64,000 nucleotides of DNA. It comes from Amygdalobacter indicium. GTDB lineage: Bacteria; Bacillota; Clostridia; Saccharofermentanales; Fastidiosipilaceae. This document shows positions 24,461-33,043 of the stretch, piece by piece; position 1 is the stretch's first letter, and the number at the start of each line of letters is the position of its first letter. The notes beneath the pieces were generated by a model. It searched no databases. It saw only the letters and a program-made list of their open reading frames with translations, and had not been told where the DNA came from. The translations under genes were made by a program, and so were the position numbers. The stretch lies in contig NZ_CP118866.1 in NCBI RefSeq assembly GCF_029101545.1, positions 1 to 64,000 of the forward strand, read 5' to 3'.

Positions 24461-27376
24461 TTATTTTGTCTTGTCCTCGGACTTAGAGGACTTAGAGGAC
24501 TTGGCATCCTTATCGCTCTTGCCGGCGGACTTATTCTCGGCCTTTTCGTTAGCTTCGGCATTCTCGGCATTAGCGACAACAACGCTTTCACCTTTGCCTG
24601 CTTCAGCCTCCTTTTTATTGTCCTCTTCCTTCTTTTGTGCCTCTTGCAACTCCCGATATTCAGCCTCATCGACCTCTTTCAGATGGAAGCCTTCTTCATC
24701 GCTGTATTCCAAGCACAGGAACGCACTCTTGGGCGCATGTTCGCTCAACTTCAAATCAACCAGCAAATCCTGCAACTCGCCGTCAATAATTCTTCTCAAC
24801 GGACGAGCACCGTATTTCGGATCATAGCCCTGTTTCGTCAAAGCATTCAAAGCATTCTCGCTGTAAGTCAAAGAATAACCGATCCGTCTGCTGTTAGCCT
24901 GCAAAGTCTTCAACATCAGTTTAGCAATCTTCCGCATTGCCGGCATGCTCAACTTCTCGAAGAAAACGATCTTATCCAAACGATTCAGGAACTCCGGATT
25001 GAAGTGCAGACGCAACTCATTCAAAACCAACTTCTTAGCTTCTTCATAAGTATGTCCGTTATAATCGGGTTTATCACCCAACTTCACTGCAGCTTGTGTC
25101 TCGTTCTTATTGGCAAAACCGATCTTACCGACCGAACTTTGACTGTCGTTCAACAAATTGGCACCGATATTGGACGTCATGATAATAACCGTATTACTGA
25201 AGTCAATCAATCTGCCCTTGCCGTCGGTCAAACGGCCGTCTTCCAAAACCTGCAGGAAAACATTCCAGATATCCGGATGAGCCTTTTCAACCTCATCGAG
25301 CAAAACCACGCTGTACGGTTTCTTATACACAGCCTCGGTCAACTGACCGCCTTCTTCATAGCCGACATAACCGGGAGCTGAACCGAACAAACGAGTAGCC
25401 GACATTTGACTGTCATACTCGGACATATCGAAACGAATCAAGCTGTTGCGGTCACCGAACAGAACCTCAGCCAAAGCCTTCGCCAATTCAGTTTTACCGA
25501 CACCGGTTGTACCTAAGAACATGAACGAACCGATAGGTTTCTTGGTCATGCTCAAACCGACACGACCACGTCTGATAGCCTTGGCCAGAGCTTTTACCGC
25601 CTCATCCTGACCGATAACCCGTTTATGTAATTCGCTCTCCAAATTACGCAAACGACTGTTCTCTTCCTCACTCAATTGATTAATAGGAATATTGGTCCAG
25701 TCAGTCAAAGTTTCGGCAATATCCTGCGCCGTCAGCACATAAGCCTTTTGTGCCTGATCCTGCAAACGGCACTCCAACTCTTTCAACTCGCTCTGTTTCT
25801 GCAACTCCTTCTGCCGGCAATTAGCTGCCTCTTCAAAGTCTTCCTTATCGCAGGCTTTCTGTTTGGCTTGCGCCAAATCATCCAATTCCTTTTTCAGGCT
25901 TTCAATATGTTGCGCCAAAGCCTGTTTTTCATTTTTCTCTTTCTCGTTGTCCTCACCCTGATTTTGAGAACTGCTGCTCTGCTTGATATTCTTAACAGAA
26001 TTCTCCATCTCTTTCGCATTCAGTTTCAAGCGGGAACCGGCCTCATCAATCAAATCAATTGCCTTATCCGGCAAGAAACGCATCGGCAGATAACGCTTCG
26101 ACAATTTAACGGCGGCGTTAATAGCTTCATCGGTAATCTTAATCTGATGATAGTCTTCATAACGTTTCTTCAAGCCTTGGATAATCTTAATCGCATCTTC
26201 TTCCGACGGCTCATTCACAGTAATAGGCATGAAACGACGTTCCAAAGCGGCATCATTGCTGAAATATTTACGATACTCGACGGAAGTTGTCGCACCGATA
26301 ACCTGAATATCGCCACGAGCCAGAAGCGGTTTCAAAACATTGCCGATACGCGAAGTATCTTTCTGATTACCTTCACCGGTCAACAATGTATGGATTTCAT
26401 CAATAAAGATGATAACCTGCTTATTGTCGCTGGCTTCCTGTAAGCACTTCTTCAGACGTTCCTCATATTCACCTTGATAACTTGCTCCGGCCAAAAGCGA
26501 AACAACATCAAGCGCAATTACCACACGTTTCTGCAAATCATGCGGAACATCACCCCGGTTAATAGCCTGAACCAAAGCTTCCACAACTGCCGTTTTACCG
26601 ACACCCGGTTCACCGATCAGCAAGGGGTTGTTCTTCATACGTCTGCCGAGGATTTGCACCATCCGTTTCAATTCCTGCTGTCTACCGATAACAGGGTCAA
26701 GCTTCCCGTCATCAGCCATCTTCGTCATATCTTTGCCGTATTTCAGCAAAGTCGGAATATGCTTACGTACTTCATTCACGCTCATTAAGTTCTTGGAATC
26801 ACCGTGATTGTCGGCAGCGCTCTTGGACGACTGTTCTTCTTCTCTCTCGGCGTAGCGATTCTCATCATACACATCGGAAGTTCTGGCCGTCGCACCTTCG
26901 CTATGTACCTTCTCCCGCAATTCCTCCAAATCCTTATGCAACAAATCAACGTCAACATTCAGATCCTGCAAAATTTCACGCGTCACGCTGCGCGGCTCAT
27001 CCAAAATAGCCAAAATCAAATCTTCCGGCTCCAAAACGCGATTACCGGACAGTTGATGTACCGCTTTGCCCATAATTTGTGTTGCCAAACCTGAAAGTTT
27101 ATATAACAGATTCGGTAAATCAAAAGGTGTCAGTCGACGCAGGCGCACTTGCAGAGCATCGGCCTGTTTACCGAACAAAACCCGATAAAATTTATTCTCA
27201 TCTACGCCGTAACGGGCGAACAAAGGACGCATGGTGTTATCAGGCTCCGGATTTAACAAAGCTCCCATGAATAAATACTCCGGAGTGATCTTATAGTCAT
27301 GCAGAGCGTTCGCGAACGAACCGGCATAAGATAACAAACTCAAAGTTCTCTCAGTAATATCATAAGCAAAATTCAT
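24461..27376 (-). CDS. clpC: ClpC-type AAA+ unfoldase
   Basis: This encodes about 971 residues from the ATG at 27374-27376, nine bases after AAGGAG; an ATG nine bases earlier overlaps that site. Domains: double Clp N repeat (about 1-150), a charged linker, D1 AAA+ with Walker A GEPGVGKT (about 255-262) and the Walker B region VIIFIDEIH, a middle domain with a UVR-like motif (KEDFEEAANCRQKELQKQ), D2 AAA+ with GTTGVGKT and a C-terminal lid. It works with ClpP to unfold and degrade proteins. The C-terminus carries ~55 extra Lys/Glu/Ala/Ser-rich residues. It follows ctsR directly, without mcsA or mcsB, and shares the CtsR-controlled promoter. Confidence 0.93.
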   Translation of the reverse strand: MNFAYDITERTLSLLSYAGSFANALHDYKITPEYLFMGALLNPEPDNTMRPLFARYGVDENKFYRVLFGKQADALQVRLRRLTPFDLPNLLYKLSGLATQIMGKAVHQLSGNRVLEPEDLILAILDEPRSVTREILQDLNVDVDLLHKDLEELREKVHSEGATARTSDVYDENRYAEREEEQSSKSAADNHGDSKNLMSVNEVRKHIPTLLKYGKDMTKMADDGKLDPVIGRQQELKRMVQILGRRMKNNPLLIGEPGVGKTAVVEALVQAINRGDVPHDLQKRVVIALDVVSLLAGASYQGEYEERLKKCLQEASDNKQVIIFIDEIHTLLTGEGNQKDTSRIGNVLKPLLARGDIQVIGATTSVEYRKYFSNDAALERRFMPITVNEPSEEDAIKIIQGLKKRYEDYHQIKITDEAINAAVKLSKRYLPMRFLPDKAIDLIDEAGSRLKLNAKEMENSVKNIKQSSSSQNQGEDNEKEKNEKQALAQHIESLKKELDDLAQAKQKACDKEDFEEAANCRQKELQKQSELKELECRLQDQAQKAYVLTAQDIAETLTDWTNIPINQLSEEENSRLRNLESELHKRVIGQDEAVKALAKAIRRGRVGLSMTKKPIGSFMFLGTTGVGKTELAKALAEVLFGDRNSLIRFDMSEYDSQMSATRLFGSAPGYVGYEEGGQLTEAVYKKPYSVVLLDEVEKAHPDIWNVFLQVLEDGRLTDGKGRLIDFSNTVIIMTSNIGANLLNDSQSSVGKIGFANKNETQAAVKLGDKPDYNGHTYEEAKKLVLNELRLHFNPEFLNRLDKIVFFEKLSMPAMRKIAKLMLKTLQANSRRIGYSLTYSENALNALTKQGYDPKYGARPLRRIIDGELQDLLVDLKLSEHAPKSAFLCLEYSDEEGFHLKEVDEAEYRELQEAQKKEEDNKKEAEAGKGESVVVANAENAEANEKAENKSAGKSDKDAKSSKSSKSEDKTK

Positions 27377-27472
27377 AACACTCATCTCCTTGCCGAGTCG
27401 ACCATTTCACAGTCGCTCTTATAACTTATAATTGTCTTTTAATGACTTTCCGCCCGATAAAATCAAGCGGCA

Positions 27473-27955
27473 TTAAAAATCGTTGTATTCTTTCGCCAAT
27501 TCCGCCAAAAGATTCTTCAGCATATCGGCACGTAAATTTTTACGTTCTTCCGGAGCTACCGCCGCTAAACTGCCGTCGCTCATTACCGCTCGGCACAAGC
27601 TCTGCTGCTTATCGTCCAATAACTCCAGCATTCCCAAATTGTCCAAGTAAACACTCAAATCATGTTCACTCAGACTTCCCGGCAAATTCTGCAGCAAATG
27701 CTCAATCAATTCCAATTGTTCATTCTCGCCGCTGAAAAGTTGCCTAATTTCAATCGAACCTTTACCGCCACGTCGACTGGTTACCATGTAGCCGTTATCA
27801 TTATTGAAACGGGTAGCAATAACGTAACTGATCTGGGACGGTACACAATTCATGTTGCTGGCCATCAAATTCCGGTTAAATTCAAATATGCCGTTATTCT
27901 CTTTCAAGCTCTCCCTGATAAAATCTTCAATATAGTCACTCAAGCGCATCGGCAT
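27473..27955 (-). CDS. ctsR: CtsR heat-shock repressor
   Basis: This encodes about 160 residues from the ATG at 27953-27955, seven bases after GGAGG. CtsR is the winged-helix repressor of clp genes in Firmicutes. The N-terminal DNA-binding part shows LSDYIEDFIRE, NRNLMASNMNCVPSQISYVI and the wing VTSRRGGKGSIEI, all matching the family. The C-terminal dimerisation/regulatory domain is present. It heads the ctsR-clpC operon, and its own promoter carries CtsR boxes, implying autorepression that is lifted by heat. The usual McsA/McsB arginine-kinase pair that controls CtsR in Bacillus is not encoded here. Confidence 0.93.
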   Translation of the reverse strand: MPMRLSDYIEDFIRESLKENNGIFEFNRNLMASNMNCVPSQISYVIATRFNNDNGYMVTSRRGGKGSIEIRQLFSGENEQLELIEHLLQNLPGSLSEHDLSVYLDNLGMLELLDDKQQSLCRAVMSDGSLAAVAPEERKNLRADMLKNLLAELAKEYNDF

Positions 27956-28025
27956 CTTCAAACCTCCATTATTAACAGCTGCTCGCCTTCCTTTTTGATT
28001 CTCTTTGCTAATCGCCTCTTTTGGC

Positions 28026-28042
28026 TTTGACTTTCTTTGACT
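28026..28042 (-). promoter_or_regulatory. CtsR operator box 2
   Basis: Minus strand AGTCAAAGAAAGTCAAA is a perfect match to the CtsR heptad repeat RGTCAAANANRGTCAAA. It lies just downstream of the ctsR -10 element. Confidence 0.85.
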
Positions 28043-28045
28043 ATT

Positions 28046-28073
28046 ATTATAGACCTTTTTTGACCTTTGTCAA
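28046..28073 (-). promoter_or_regulatory. ctsR-clpC promoter
   Basis: Minus strand TTGACA (28068-28073), 16-base spacer, TATAAT (28046-28051): consensus hexamers with 16-bp spacing. The predicted leader is about 85 bases. Confidence 0.88.
28049..28065 (-). promoter_or_regulatory. CtsR operator box 1
   Basis: Minus strand GGTCAAAAAAGGTCTAT: one perfect heptad and one with degenerate last three bases. It lies between the -35 and -10 elements, so binding should block polymerase. Confidence 0.75.
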
Positions 28074-28190
28074 AACTTTTCTTTCAACCCCGAAAAAGTG
28101 CAGAAAAGGCGCGAAAGTTCGGGCTTTTCTCTCAGGAAATATTTAGATTGCCGGCCTGAAAATTGCAAAATATTTTTTCTCGCGCAAGCC

Positions 28191-28214
28191 GTTTTGTGAC
28201 CGCAATCACAAAAC
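28191..28214. promoter_or_regulatory. perfect palindrome, CRP/FNR-like site
   Basis: GTTTTGTGA, six bases, TCACAAAAC: a perfect 9-bp inverted repeat with the TGTGA-N6-TCACA core bound by CRP-family regulators. Its centre is about 64 bases upstream of the predicted transcript start of the S9 peptidase gene. No CRP-family regulator lies in the window. Confidence 0.5.
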
Positions 28215-28230
28215 TGAGCAAAAAAAGAAA

Positions 28231-28260
28231 TTATCTTCATGCGCCGAATTATGCTACACT
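28231..28260 (+). promoter_or_regulatory. possible S9 peptidase promoter
   Basis: TTATCT (28231-28236) and the extended -10 TGCTACACT (-10 hexamer 28255-28260). The same extended -10 occurs before rpoB at 53142-53150. Confidence 0.45.
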
Positions 28261-28286
28261 GAAAAAAACATTGTCGGAGGAAAATC

Positions 28287-31200
28287 ATGATTAAAGTTGA
28301 AGATTTACGCAATTTCACATTTCTATCCAATCCCCAAACCAATCCGAGCCGCACTCTGGCCGCCTTTGTTGTCAGCAATAGCGATTATGAGCAAAATAAA
28401 TACATTAACAAAATTTATACTTTCGACGGCCAAGCCTTGAAACCTTTAACAGAAGCGGGAAACGAGACTGATTTCTTATTTGAAGACGAAAAAAACATTT
28501 TATTCAAAACACCGGAAAAGAATCGTTATACAGCTCAAACTGAGGCTGAAAGTAAACGTCCTCTGACTCACTACTATCGAATTAATGTCGACGGCGGCGA
28601 AGCCGCTTACGCTTTCTCCATCCCCTTGGACGTAGAAAAATTGTGGCCGCTGAATAACAACGGAAAATTCCTGGTTTTAGCTTCATATGATCTTAATTAT
28701 CCCGATTTATGGCAAAAAACGCCGGCCGAACAGGAAGAAATCTGTCGACACAATGAGGAAACTGCCTTTTGTCGCCAAATTCACGAAATTCCTTTCCAAG
28801 CTAACGGTACAGGTTATCTGTACAATCGCCGTTCAGCTCTGTTTTTCTTCGATGCTGTCAGCGAGGAATTGGAATTAATCGGTGAAGATTATCCTAACTA
28901 CGTCATTAAATGGGTCAGCCTGAATAACGCCAAAACCAAAGCTTTATTCGCCGCCACTTGTTACGAAGGAAATAATGAGTACCGTTACTGCGACTTTGCC
29001 AAACTCTATGAGGTGGACCTGGAAAATTGCATTATTACGCCCCTGTATGAACAATTGAATCAACAATTGGGCGACGGTTTTTACGTGGAAACTGTCAATC
29101 AGCAGCATCAGGCTTCCGGACATGAGATTGCCGTTCTTATTTCTTCCGATACTTCCGGCTACGGACTCAATGAAAATAATTATTTCTACGTTTATGATCG
29201 TGCCTCCTCGCAACTGCAAAAAATCTCCGATTATGAAATTATTTACGGTAATTCTGTCGGTTCCGATGTTGCTTACGGTTGCTGTCAGGAGAAATACGTT
29301 TCTTTAAACTATCTGGATTTAATTGAAACTGTAGATTGTCGTTCTACCTTGCAGCGTTTCTTCTTTGTTGAAGATGAAGTTGCCCATAAAATAACGCTGA
29401 AGCGCAAGATGTTGGTTGACCGGGAAGGTGCTGTGAATGCCGCTTTCTCTTTGAATATTGCTCCGACTGTTATCGCGGAGGAATTCGCCTCCGACTGCAA
29501 ATGCAATTCCGATTGTAAGTGTGGCTGCCAAAGCGGCGAGCCTTGCTCTTGCGAGTGCGAATGCGACGATTGTGAGTGCGAGTGTGAGAACGAATGTAAG
29601 TGCGTATCTGACTGCAATTGCGCCAACGACTGTGACTGCAACGGCGAGTGTGACTGCGATGATTGCGATTGTAACGATTGTAAGTGCGAGAACAATTGCA
29701 AGTGCAACAACGCCAACGAGTGCAATTGTGACTCCGAATGTAAGTGCGGCTGCCAAAGCGGCGAGCCTTGCTCTTGCGAGTGCAATTGTGAGAACGAATG
29801 TAAGTGCGAATCTGACTGCAATTGCGCCAACGACTGTAACTGCAACGGCGAGTGTGACTGCGATGATTGCGATTGTAACGATTGCAAGTGCGAGAACGAT
29901 TGCAAGTGCGGCTGTAAGTCAGGCGATACTTGTACCTGCGAGTGCAAATGTGACTCCGAATGTAAGTGCGGCTGCCAAAGCGGCGAGCCCTGCTCTTGCG
30001 AGTGCGATTGTGGGAACGAATGTAAGTGCGTATCTGACTGCAATTGCGCCAACGACTGTGACTGCAACGGCGAGTGTGACTGCGATGATTGCGATTGTAA
30101 CGATTGCAAGTGCGAGAACGATTGCAAGTGCGGTTGTAAGTCAGGCGATACTTGTACCTGCGAGTGCGAGTGCGAGTGTGATTGTGACGATTGTGAGTGC
30201 GACGACTGCGATTGCGAATGTGAATGCGGTGATTGCGATTGTGGGAATGAATGTAAGTGCGAATCTGACTGCAATTGCGCCAACGACTGTGACTGCAACA
30301 GCGACAACGAGTGTAATTGCGGCTCCGACTGCAAGTGCGGTTGCCAAAGCGGTGAGCCCTGTTCCTGCCGCCAAAATCATAGCAGCTTATGCATCATCGG
30401 CTTCTATCAACAGAACCGAAGCGAAATCTACCTCGTGCACAATCCCGAGAAATTACAAAGGCTTACCTACTTTAACAGTCAAAACTTAAGCACCGTCAAA
30501 CCTCTCCCCCTGACAATCACTTCCCGTTTCGACCGGGAAGCAGTAAACGGCTACGTGCTGCTGCCGCCTGATTTCCGCCAAGAAGCTCGAGCATCATATC
30601 CTCTAATTTTAGACATTCACGGCGGACCGAAAACCGTTTACGGGTCTACTTATTACCACGAAATGCAGGTTTGGGCCAACCTCGGCTTTGTCGTCTGCTG
30701 CACCAACCCGCACGGCTCTGACGGACGAGGCAATAAATTTGCCGACATTCGCGGAACTTACGGCCAACAAGACTATGACGATTTAATGGACTTTCTCGAT
30801 GCCGTATTAAAAACTTACCCCCAAATCGACAGCAAACGTCTGGGCGTAACCGGCGGATCTTACGGCGGTTTCATGACCAACTGGATCATCACCCATACCA
30901 AGCGTTTCCAAGCAGCGTGCACGCAAAGATCCATCTCCAACTGGTTATCCTTCTACGGCACAAGCGACATCGGCTACCTTTTCGCTACCGACCAAAATAA
31001 AGTCAAAGATTTCAGCCTTGAGGACCAAAAAACTTTATGGGAACATTCGCCTTTGCATTACATCAATAATGCCGTAACACCGACTTTAATTATCCACTCC
31101 GACGCCGATTACCGTTGTCCTTACGAACAGGGCATGCAATTGCATACAGCCCTGACAGCTTTGGGCGTACCCAACAAACTGTGCGTATTCCACGAAGAAA

Positions 31201-31337
31201 ATCACGAACTTTCCCGCAGCGGCCGCATCAAAGCCCGGGAACAGCGGCTCAACCTCATTACCCATTGGTTCTTGCAATATTTACAAGCGGATAACAAAGA
31301 ATTAATTCAAAAGTTCGCCGAAAAATGTCATATTTAA
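28287..31337 (+). CDS. S9 prolyl-oligopeptidase with a ~290-residue Cys-X-Cys insertion
   Basis: This encodes 1016 residues; GGAGG lies eight bases before the ATG. Residues 1 to about 400 form the beta-propeller of an S9 serine peptidase. Residues 404-694 are a low-complexity insertion of CxC and CxCxC motifs with about 103 cysteines. From about 700 (IIGFYQQNRSEIYLVHNPE) the propeller resumes, then the alpha/beta-hydrolase domain follows with oxyanion-side LDIHGGP, nucleophile GGSYGGF (catalytic Ser), Asp in HSDADYRCPYEQG and His in EENHELSR. Without the insertion the protein would be about 725 residues, normal for the family, so the peptidase is probably active on oligopeptides in the cytoplasm. 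No signal peptide is seen. The insertion keeps the frame and looks metallothionein-like, but its function is unknown. It is transcribed alone, with a strong terminator after it. Confidence 0.92.
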   Translation: MIKVEDLRNFTFLSNPQTNPSRTLAAFVVSNSDYEQNKYINKIYTFDGQALKPLTEAGNETDFLFEDEKNILFKTPEKNRYTAQTEAESKRPLTHYYRINVDGGEAAYAFSIPLDVEKLWPLNNNGKFLVLASYDLNYPDLWQKTPAEQEEICRHNEETAFCRQIHEIPFQANGTGYLYNRRSALFFFDAVSEELELIGEDYPNYVIKWVSLNNAKTKALFAATCYEGNNEYRYCDFAKLYEVDLENCIITPLYEQLNQQLGDGFYVETVNQQHQASGHEIAVLISSDTSGYGLNENNYFYVYDRASSQLQKISDYEIIYGNSVGSDVAYGCCQEKYVSLNYLDLIETVDCRSTLQRFFFVEDEVAHKITLKRKMLVDREGAVNAAFSLNIAPTVIAEEFASDCKCNSDCKCGCQSGEPCSCECECDDCECECENECKCVSDCNCANDCDCNGECDCDDCDCNDCKCENNCKCNNANECNCDSECKCGCQSGEPCSCECNCENECKCESDCNCANDCNCNGECDCDDCDCNDCKCENDCKCGCKSGDTCTCECKCDSECKCGCQSGEPCSCECDCGNECKCVSDCNCANDCDCNGECDCDDCDCNDCKCENDCKCGCKSGDTCTCECECECDCDDCECDDCDCECECGDCDCGNECKCESDCNCANDCDCNSDNECNCGSDCKCGCQSGEPCSCRQNHSSLCIIGFYQQNRSEIYLVHNPEKLQRLTYFNSQNLSTVKPLPLTITSRFDREAVNGYVLLPPDFRQEARASYPLILDIHGGPKTVYGSTYYHEMQVWANLGFVVCCTNPHGSDGRGNKFADIRGTYGQQDYDDLMDFLDAVLKTYPQIDSKRLGVTGGSYGGFMTNWIITHTKRFQAACTQRSISNWLSFYGTSDIGYLFATDQNKVKDFSLEDQKTLWEHSPLHYINNAVTPTLIIHSDADYRCPYEQGMQLHTALTALGVPNKLCVFHEENHELSRSGRIKAREQRLNLITHWFLQYLQADNKELIQKFAEKCHI
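29496..30368 (+). repeat. Cys-X-Cys coding repeat inserted in the S9 peptidase
   Basis: 873 bases encode residues 404-694. The pattern is CxC blocks separated by two to five residues drawn almost only from Asp, Glu, Asn, Lys, Gly, Ser, Thr, Gln, Pro and Ala. A longer unit recurs: CGCQSGEPCSC, then NECKC, SDCNCANDC, CNGECDCDDCDCNDCKC. The GCQSGEP point lies at about 29523, 29748, 29970 and 30339, spacings of 225, 222 and 369, all multiples of three. There are no hydrophobic or aromatic residues in the block. Other frames stay open only because the repeat lacks stop codons. Confidence 0.95.
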
Positions 31338-31361
31338 ACTAAATTGAATGCCTAACCTTTC

Positions 31362-31434
31362 AGCCCTGCTGCCCGCAAGTTTTCCGCTTACCTCCTTTCT
31401 GAAAAAACGGAACGACCGGAAGCAGGGCTTTTCC
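31362..31434 (+). terminator. terminator of the S9 peptidase gene
   Basis: AGCCCTGCT (31362-31370) pairs with AGCAGGGCT (31421-31429) across a long loop, followed by TTTT. Confidence 0.7.
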
Positions 31435-31493
31435 AACTCTCCTGCACAAAATTTTCAAAGCGTTACAATATTAGTTGAAGGAAGGTGTTTTTA

Positions 31494-32135
31494 ATGACAG
31501 AACTTATTGAAAAACTATCCACAAAAACCGTTGATCACCATGTAGAATGGCAACCTCAACCGGCACTTTATAACCAACAAATAAACCCCGACCATATCGC
31601 ATTTTTGATGATTGATATGCAGGAACGCTTATTACCGAAAATGGCCGATTCGGCGGAAATAATCAGTAATAATTTAAAATTTTTACAAGTCTGCGCCCTG
31701 TTCCGCTTACCGGTAATTTACACCGAACAATACCCTCAGGGACTCGGTTCCACTATCCCGGAAATTAAAGAAGCTCTGGACAAATGCGAAGCTGCCGGCT
31801 GCCCCATGCTCTATTTCAGCAAAACCAGAATGAGCGTTTTAACTGCAAACTTGAGCCTATTCCTCCGCCAACACAACATCAAACAACTGATTGTAGCCGG
31901 TATCGAAAGCCATGTTTGTATCTACCAAAGTTGCCGTGATATTCTTTCCGAAGGCTACAGCATCTTCTTACCGGAAGACATGACATCTTCACGTCGAACA
32001 GAGCACAAAAAACAAGCTTTACACCTGTTGGATAAGCTCGGCGCAACTGTTAATAACCTGGAAATGTTGATTTTTGACCTACTGCAGGACTCCAAAGCTC
32101 CAAATTTCAAAGCTTGCCAGGCTTTAATCAAATAA
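31494..32135 (+). CDS. isochorismatase-family cysteine hydrolase
   Basis: This encodes about 213 residues from the ATG at 31494, eight bases after AAGGAAGG; an in-frame GTG lies nine bases earlier. Family features: the catalytic Asp in FLMIDMQERLL, the Lys in YFSKTRMSV and the nucleophile Cys in AGIESHVCIYQSC, preceding SRDIL-like helices. Members hydrolyse isochorismate, nicotinamide or related amides; this one resembles the uncharacterised YcaC-like group, so the substrate is open. It precedes gpmA by 80 bases. Confidence 0.85.
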   Translation: MTELIEKLSTKTVDHHVEWQPQPALYNQQINPDHIAFLMIDMQERLLPKMADSAEIISNNLKFLQVCALFRLPVIYTEQYPQGLGSTIPEIKEALDKCEAAGCPMLYFSKTRMSVLTANLSLFLRQHNIKQLIVAGIESHVCIYQSCRDILSEGYSIFLPEDMTSSRRTEHKKQALHLLDKLGATVNNLEMLIFDLLQDSKAPNFKACQALIK

Positions 32136-32215
32136 TTACCGTGCACAATTGTGTATAATATAAAAGTAATTGAACAATAACCAGCTGACACAAAAAGCAG
32201 CAGGAGGAGGCAACA

Positions 32216-32902
32216 ATGTATAAACTTGTTTTTGTCCGTCACGGTCAAAGTGAATGGAATTTGAAAAACCTTTTCACAGGCTGGACAGACGTCGATTTAA
32301 GTGAAGAAGGCGTACGTCAGGCCAAAGAAGCAGGCGCTAAAATTAAAGCGGCCGGTATCAAATTTGATTTAGCTTTCACTTCCGTTCTGAAGCGGGCTAT
32401 CAAGACCTGTCATTACGCTTTGGAAGAAAGCGACCAATTATGGGTACCTGAAATTAAAAGTTGGCGTTTGAATGAAAGACACTATGGTGCTTTACAAGGC
32501 TTAAACAAAGCTGAAACAGCCAAAAAATACGGGGAAGAGCAAGTCCACGTCTGGCGTCGCTCTTATGACGTTTTACCGCCGGCCTTGGACAAAGATGCCG
32601 AAACATCATCATTCCACGATCGTCGTTACGCCTCTTTACCGGTAGAAGTAATCCCGCAACATGAAAGTCTGAAAGTTACTTTGGATCGTGTTATGCCTTT
32701 CTGGGAAGACCAAATTGCTCCGGCAATTAAAGCAGGAAAAACAGTTTTAGTCGCCGCTCACGGTAACAGCTTGCGTGCTTTAGCAAAACACCTGGAAAAA
32801 ATCAGCGATGCCGACATCATGGGTCTGGAAATTCCTACCGGTCAGCCTCTGGTTTATGAATTGGACGAAAACTTGGACGTCTTAAAGCGTTATTATCTCT
32901 AA
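32216..32902 (+). CDS. gpmA: 2,3-bisphosphoglycerate-dependent phosphoglycerate mutase
   Basis: Glycolytic enzyme interconverting 3- and 2-phosphoglycerate through a phosphohistidine; 228 residues, typical of GpmA. Signatures: FVRHGQSEWNLKNLFTGW with the catalytic His, the acid Glu in LNERHYGALQG, the RRSYDVLPP loop and the second His in VAAHGNSLRAL. AGGAGGAGG precedes the ATG, and a TATAAT lies at 32154-32159. A strong terminator follows. Confidence 0.95.
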   Translation: MYKLVFVRHGQSEWNLKNLFTGWTDVDLSEEGVRQAKEAGAKIKAAGIKFDLAFTSVLKRAIKTCHYALEESDQLWVPEIKSWRLNERHYGALQGLNKAETAKKYGEEQVHVWRRSYDVLPPALDKDAETSSFHDRRYASLPVEVIPQHESLKVTLDRVMPFWEDQIAPAIKAGKTVLVAAHGNSLRALAKHLEKISDADIMGLEIPTGQPLVYELDENLDVLKRYYL

Positions 32903-32918
32903 AATAGCCCAATAAACA

Positions 32919-32970
32919 AACCCCGATAATCAGTTTGTGCCTTTTTTACACAACGCCGAAAATCGGGGTT
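32919..32970 (+). terminator. terminator of gpmA
   Basis: AACCCCGAT (32919-32927) pairs with ATCGGGGTT (32962-32970), followed by TTATTTTATTT. Confidence 0.85.
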
Positions 32971-33043
32971 TTATTTTATTTAAAGACTTTTTTATCGGCG
33001 ACTTGCGCCGAACTTTCACCGAATCTTAGCCGCTCTTCGGACA

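Noticed and set aside
29496..30368. CRISPR-like array
   Set aside because: The repeat is coding, gap-free, periodic in threes and lacks constant repeats with unique spacers.
29309..30489. Long open frames on the minus strand (Ser/Gln/His/Leu-rich) and in another plus frame (Ala/Thr/Ser-rich) across the Cys tract
   Set aside because: They stay open only because the repeated TGY-RAN-type codons contain no stops in other frames; they are low-complexity mirror images with no start signals.
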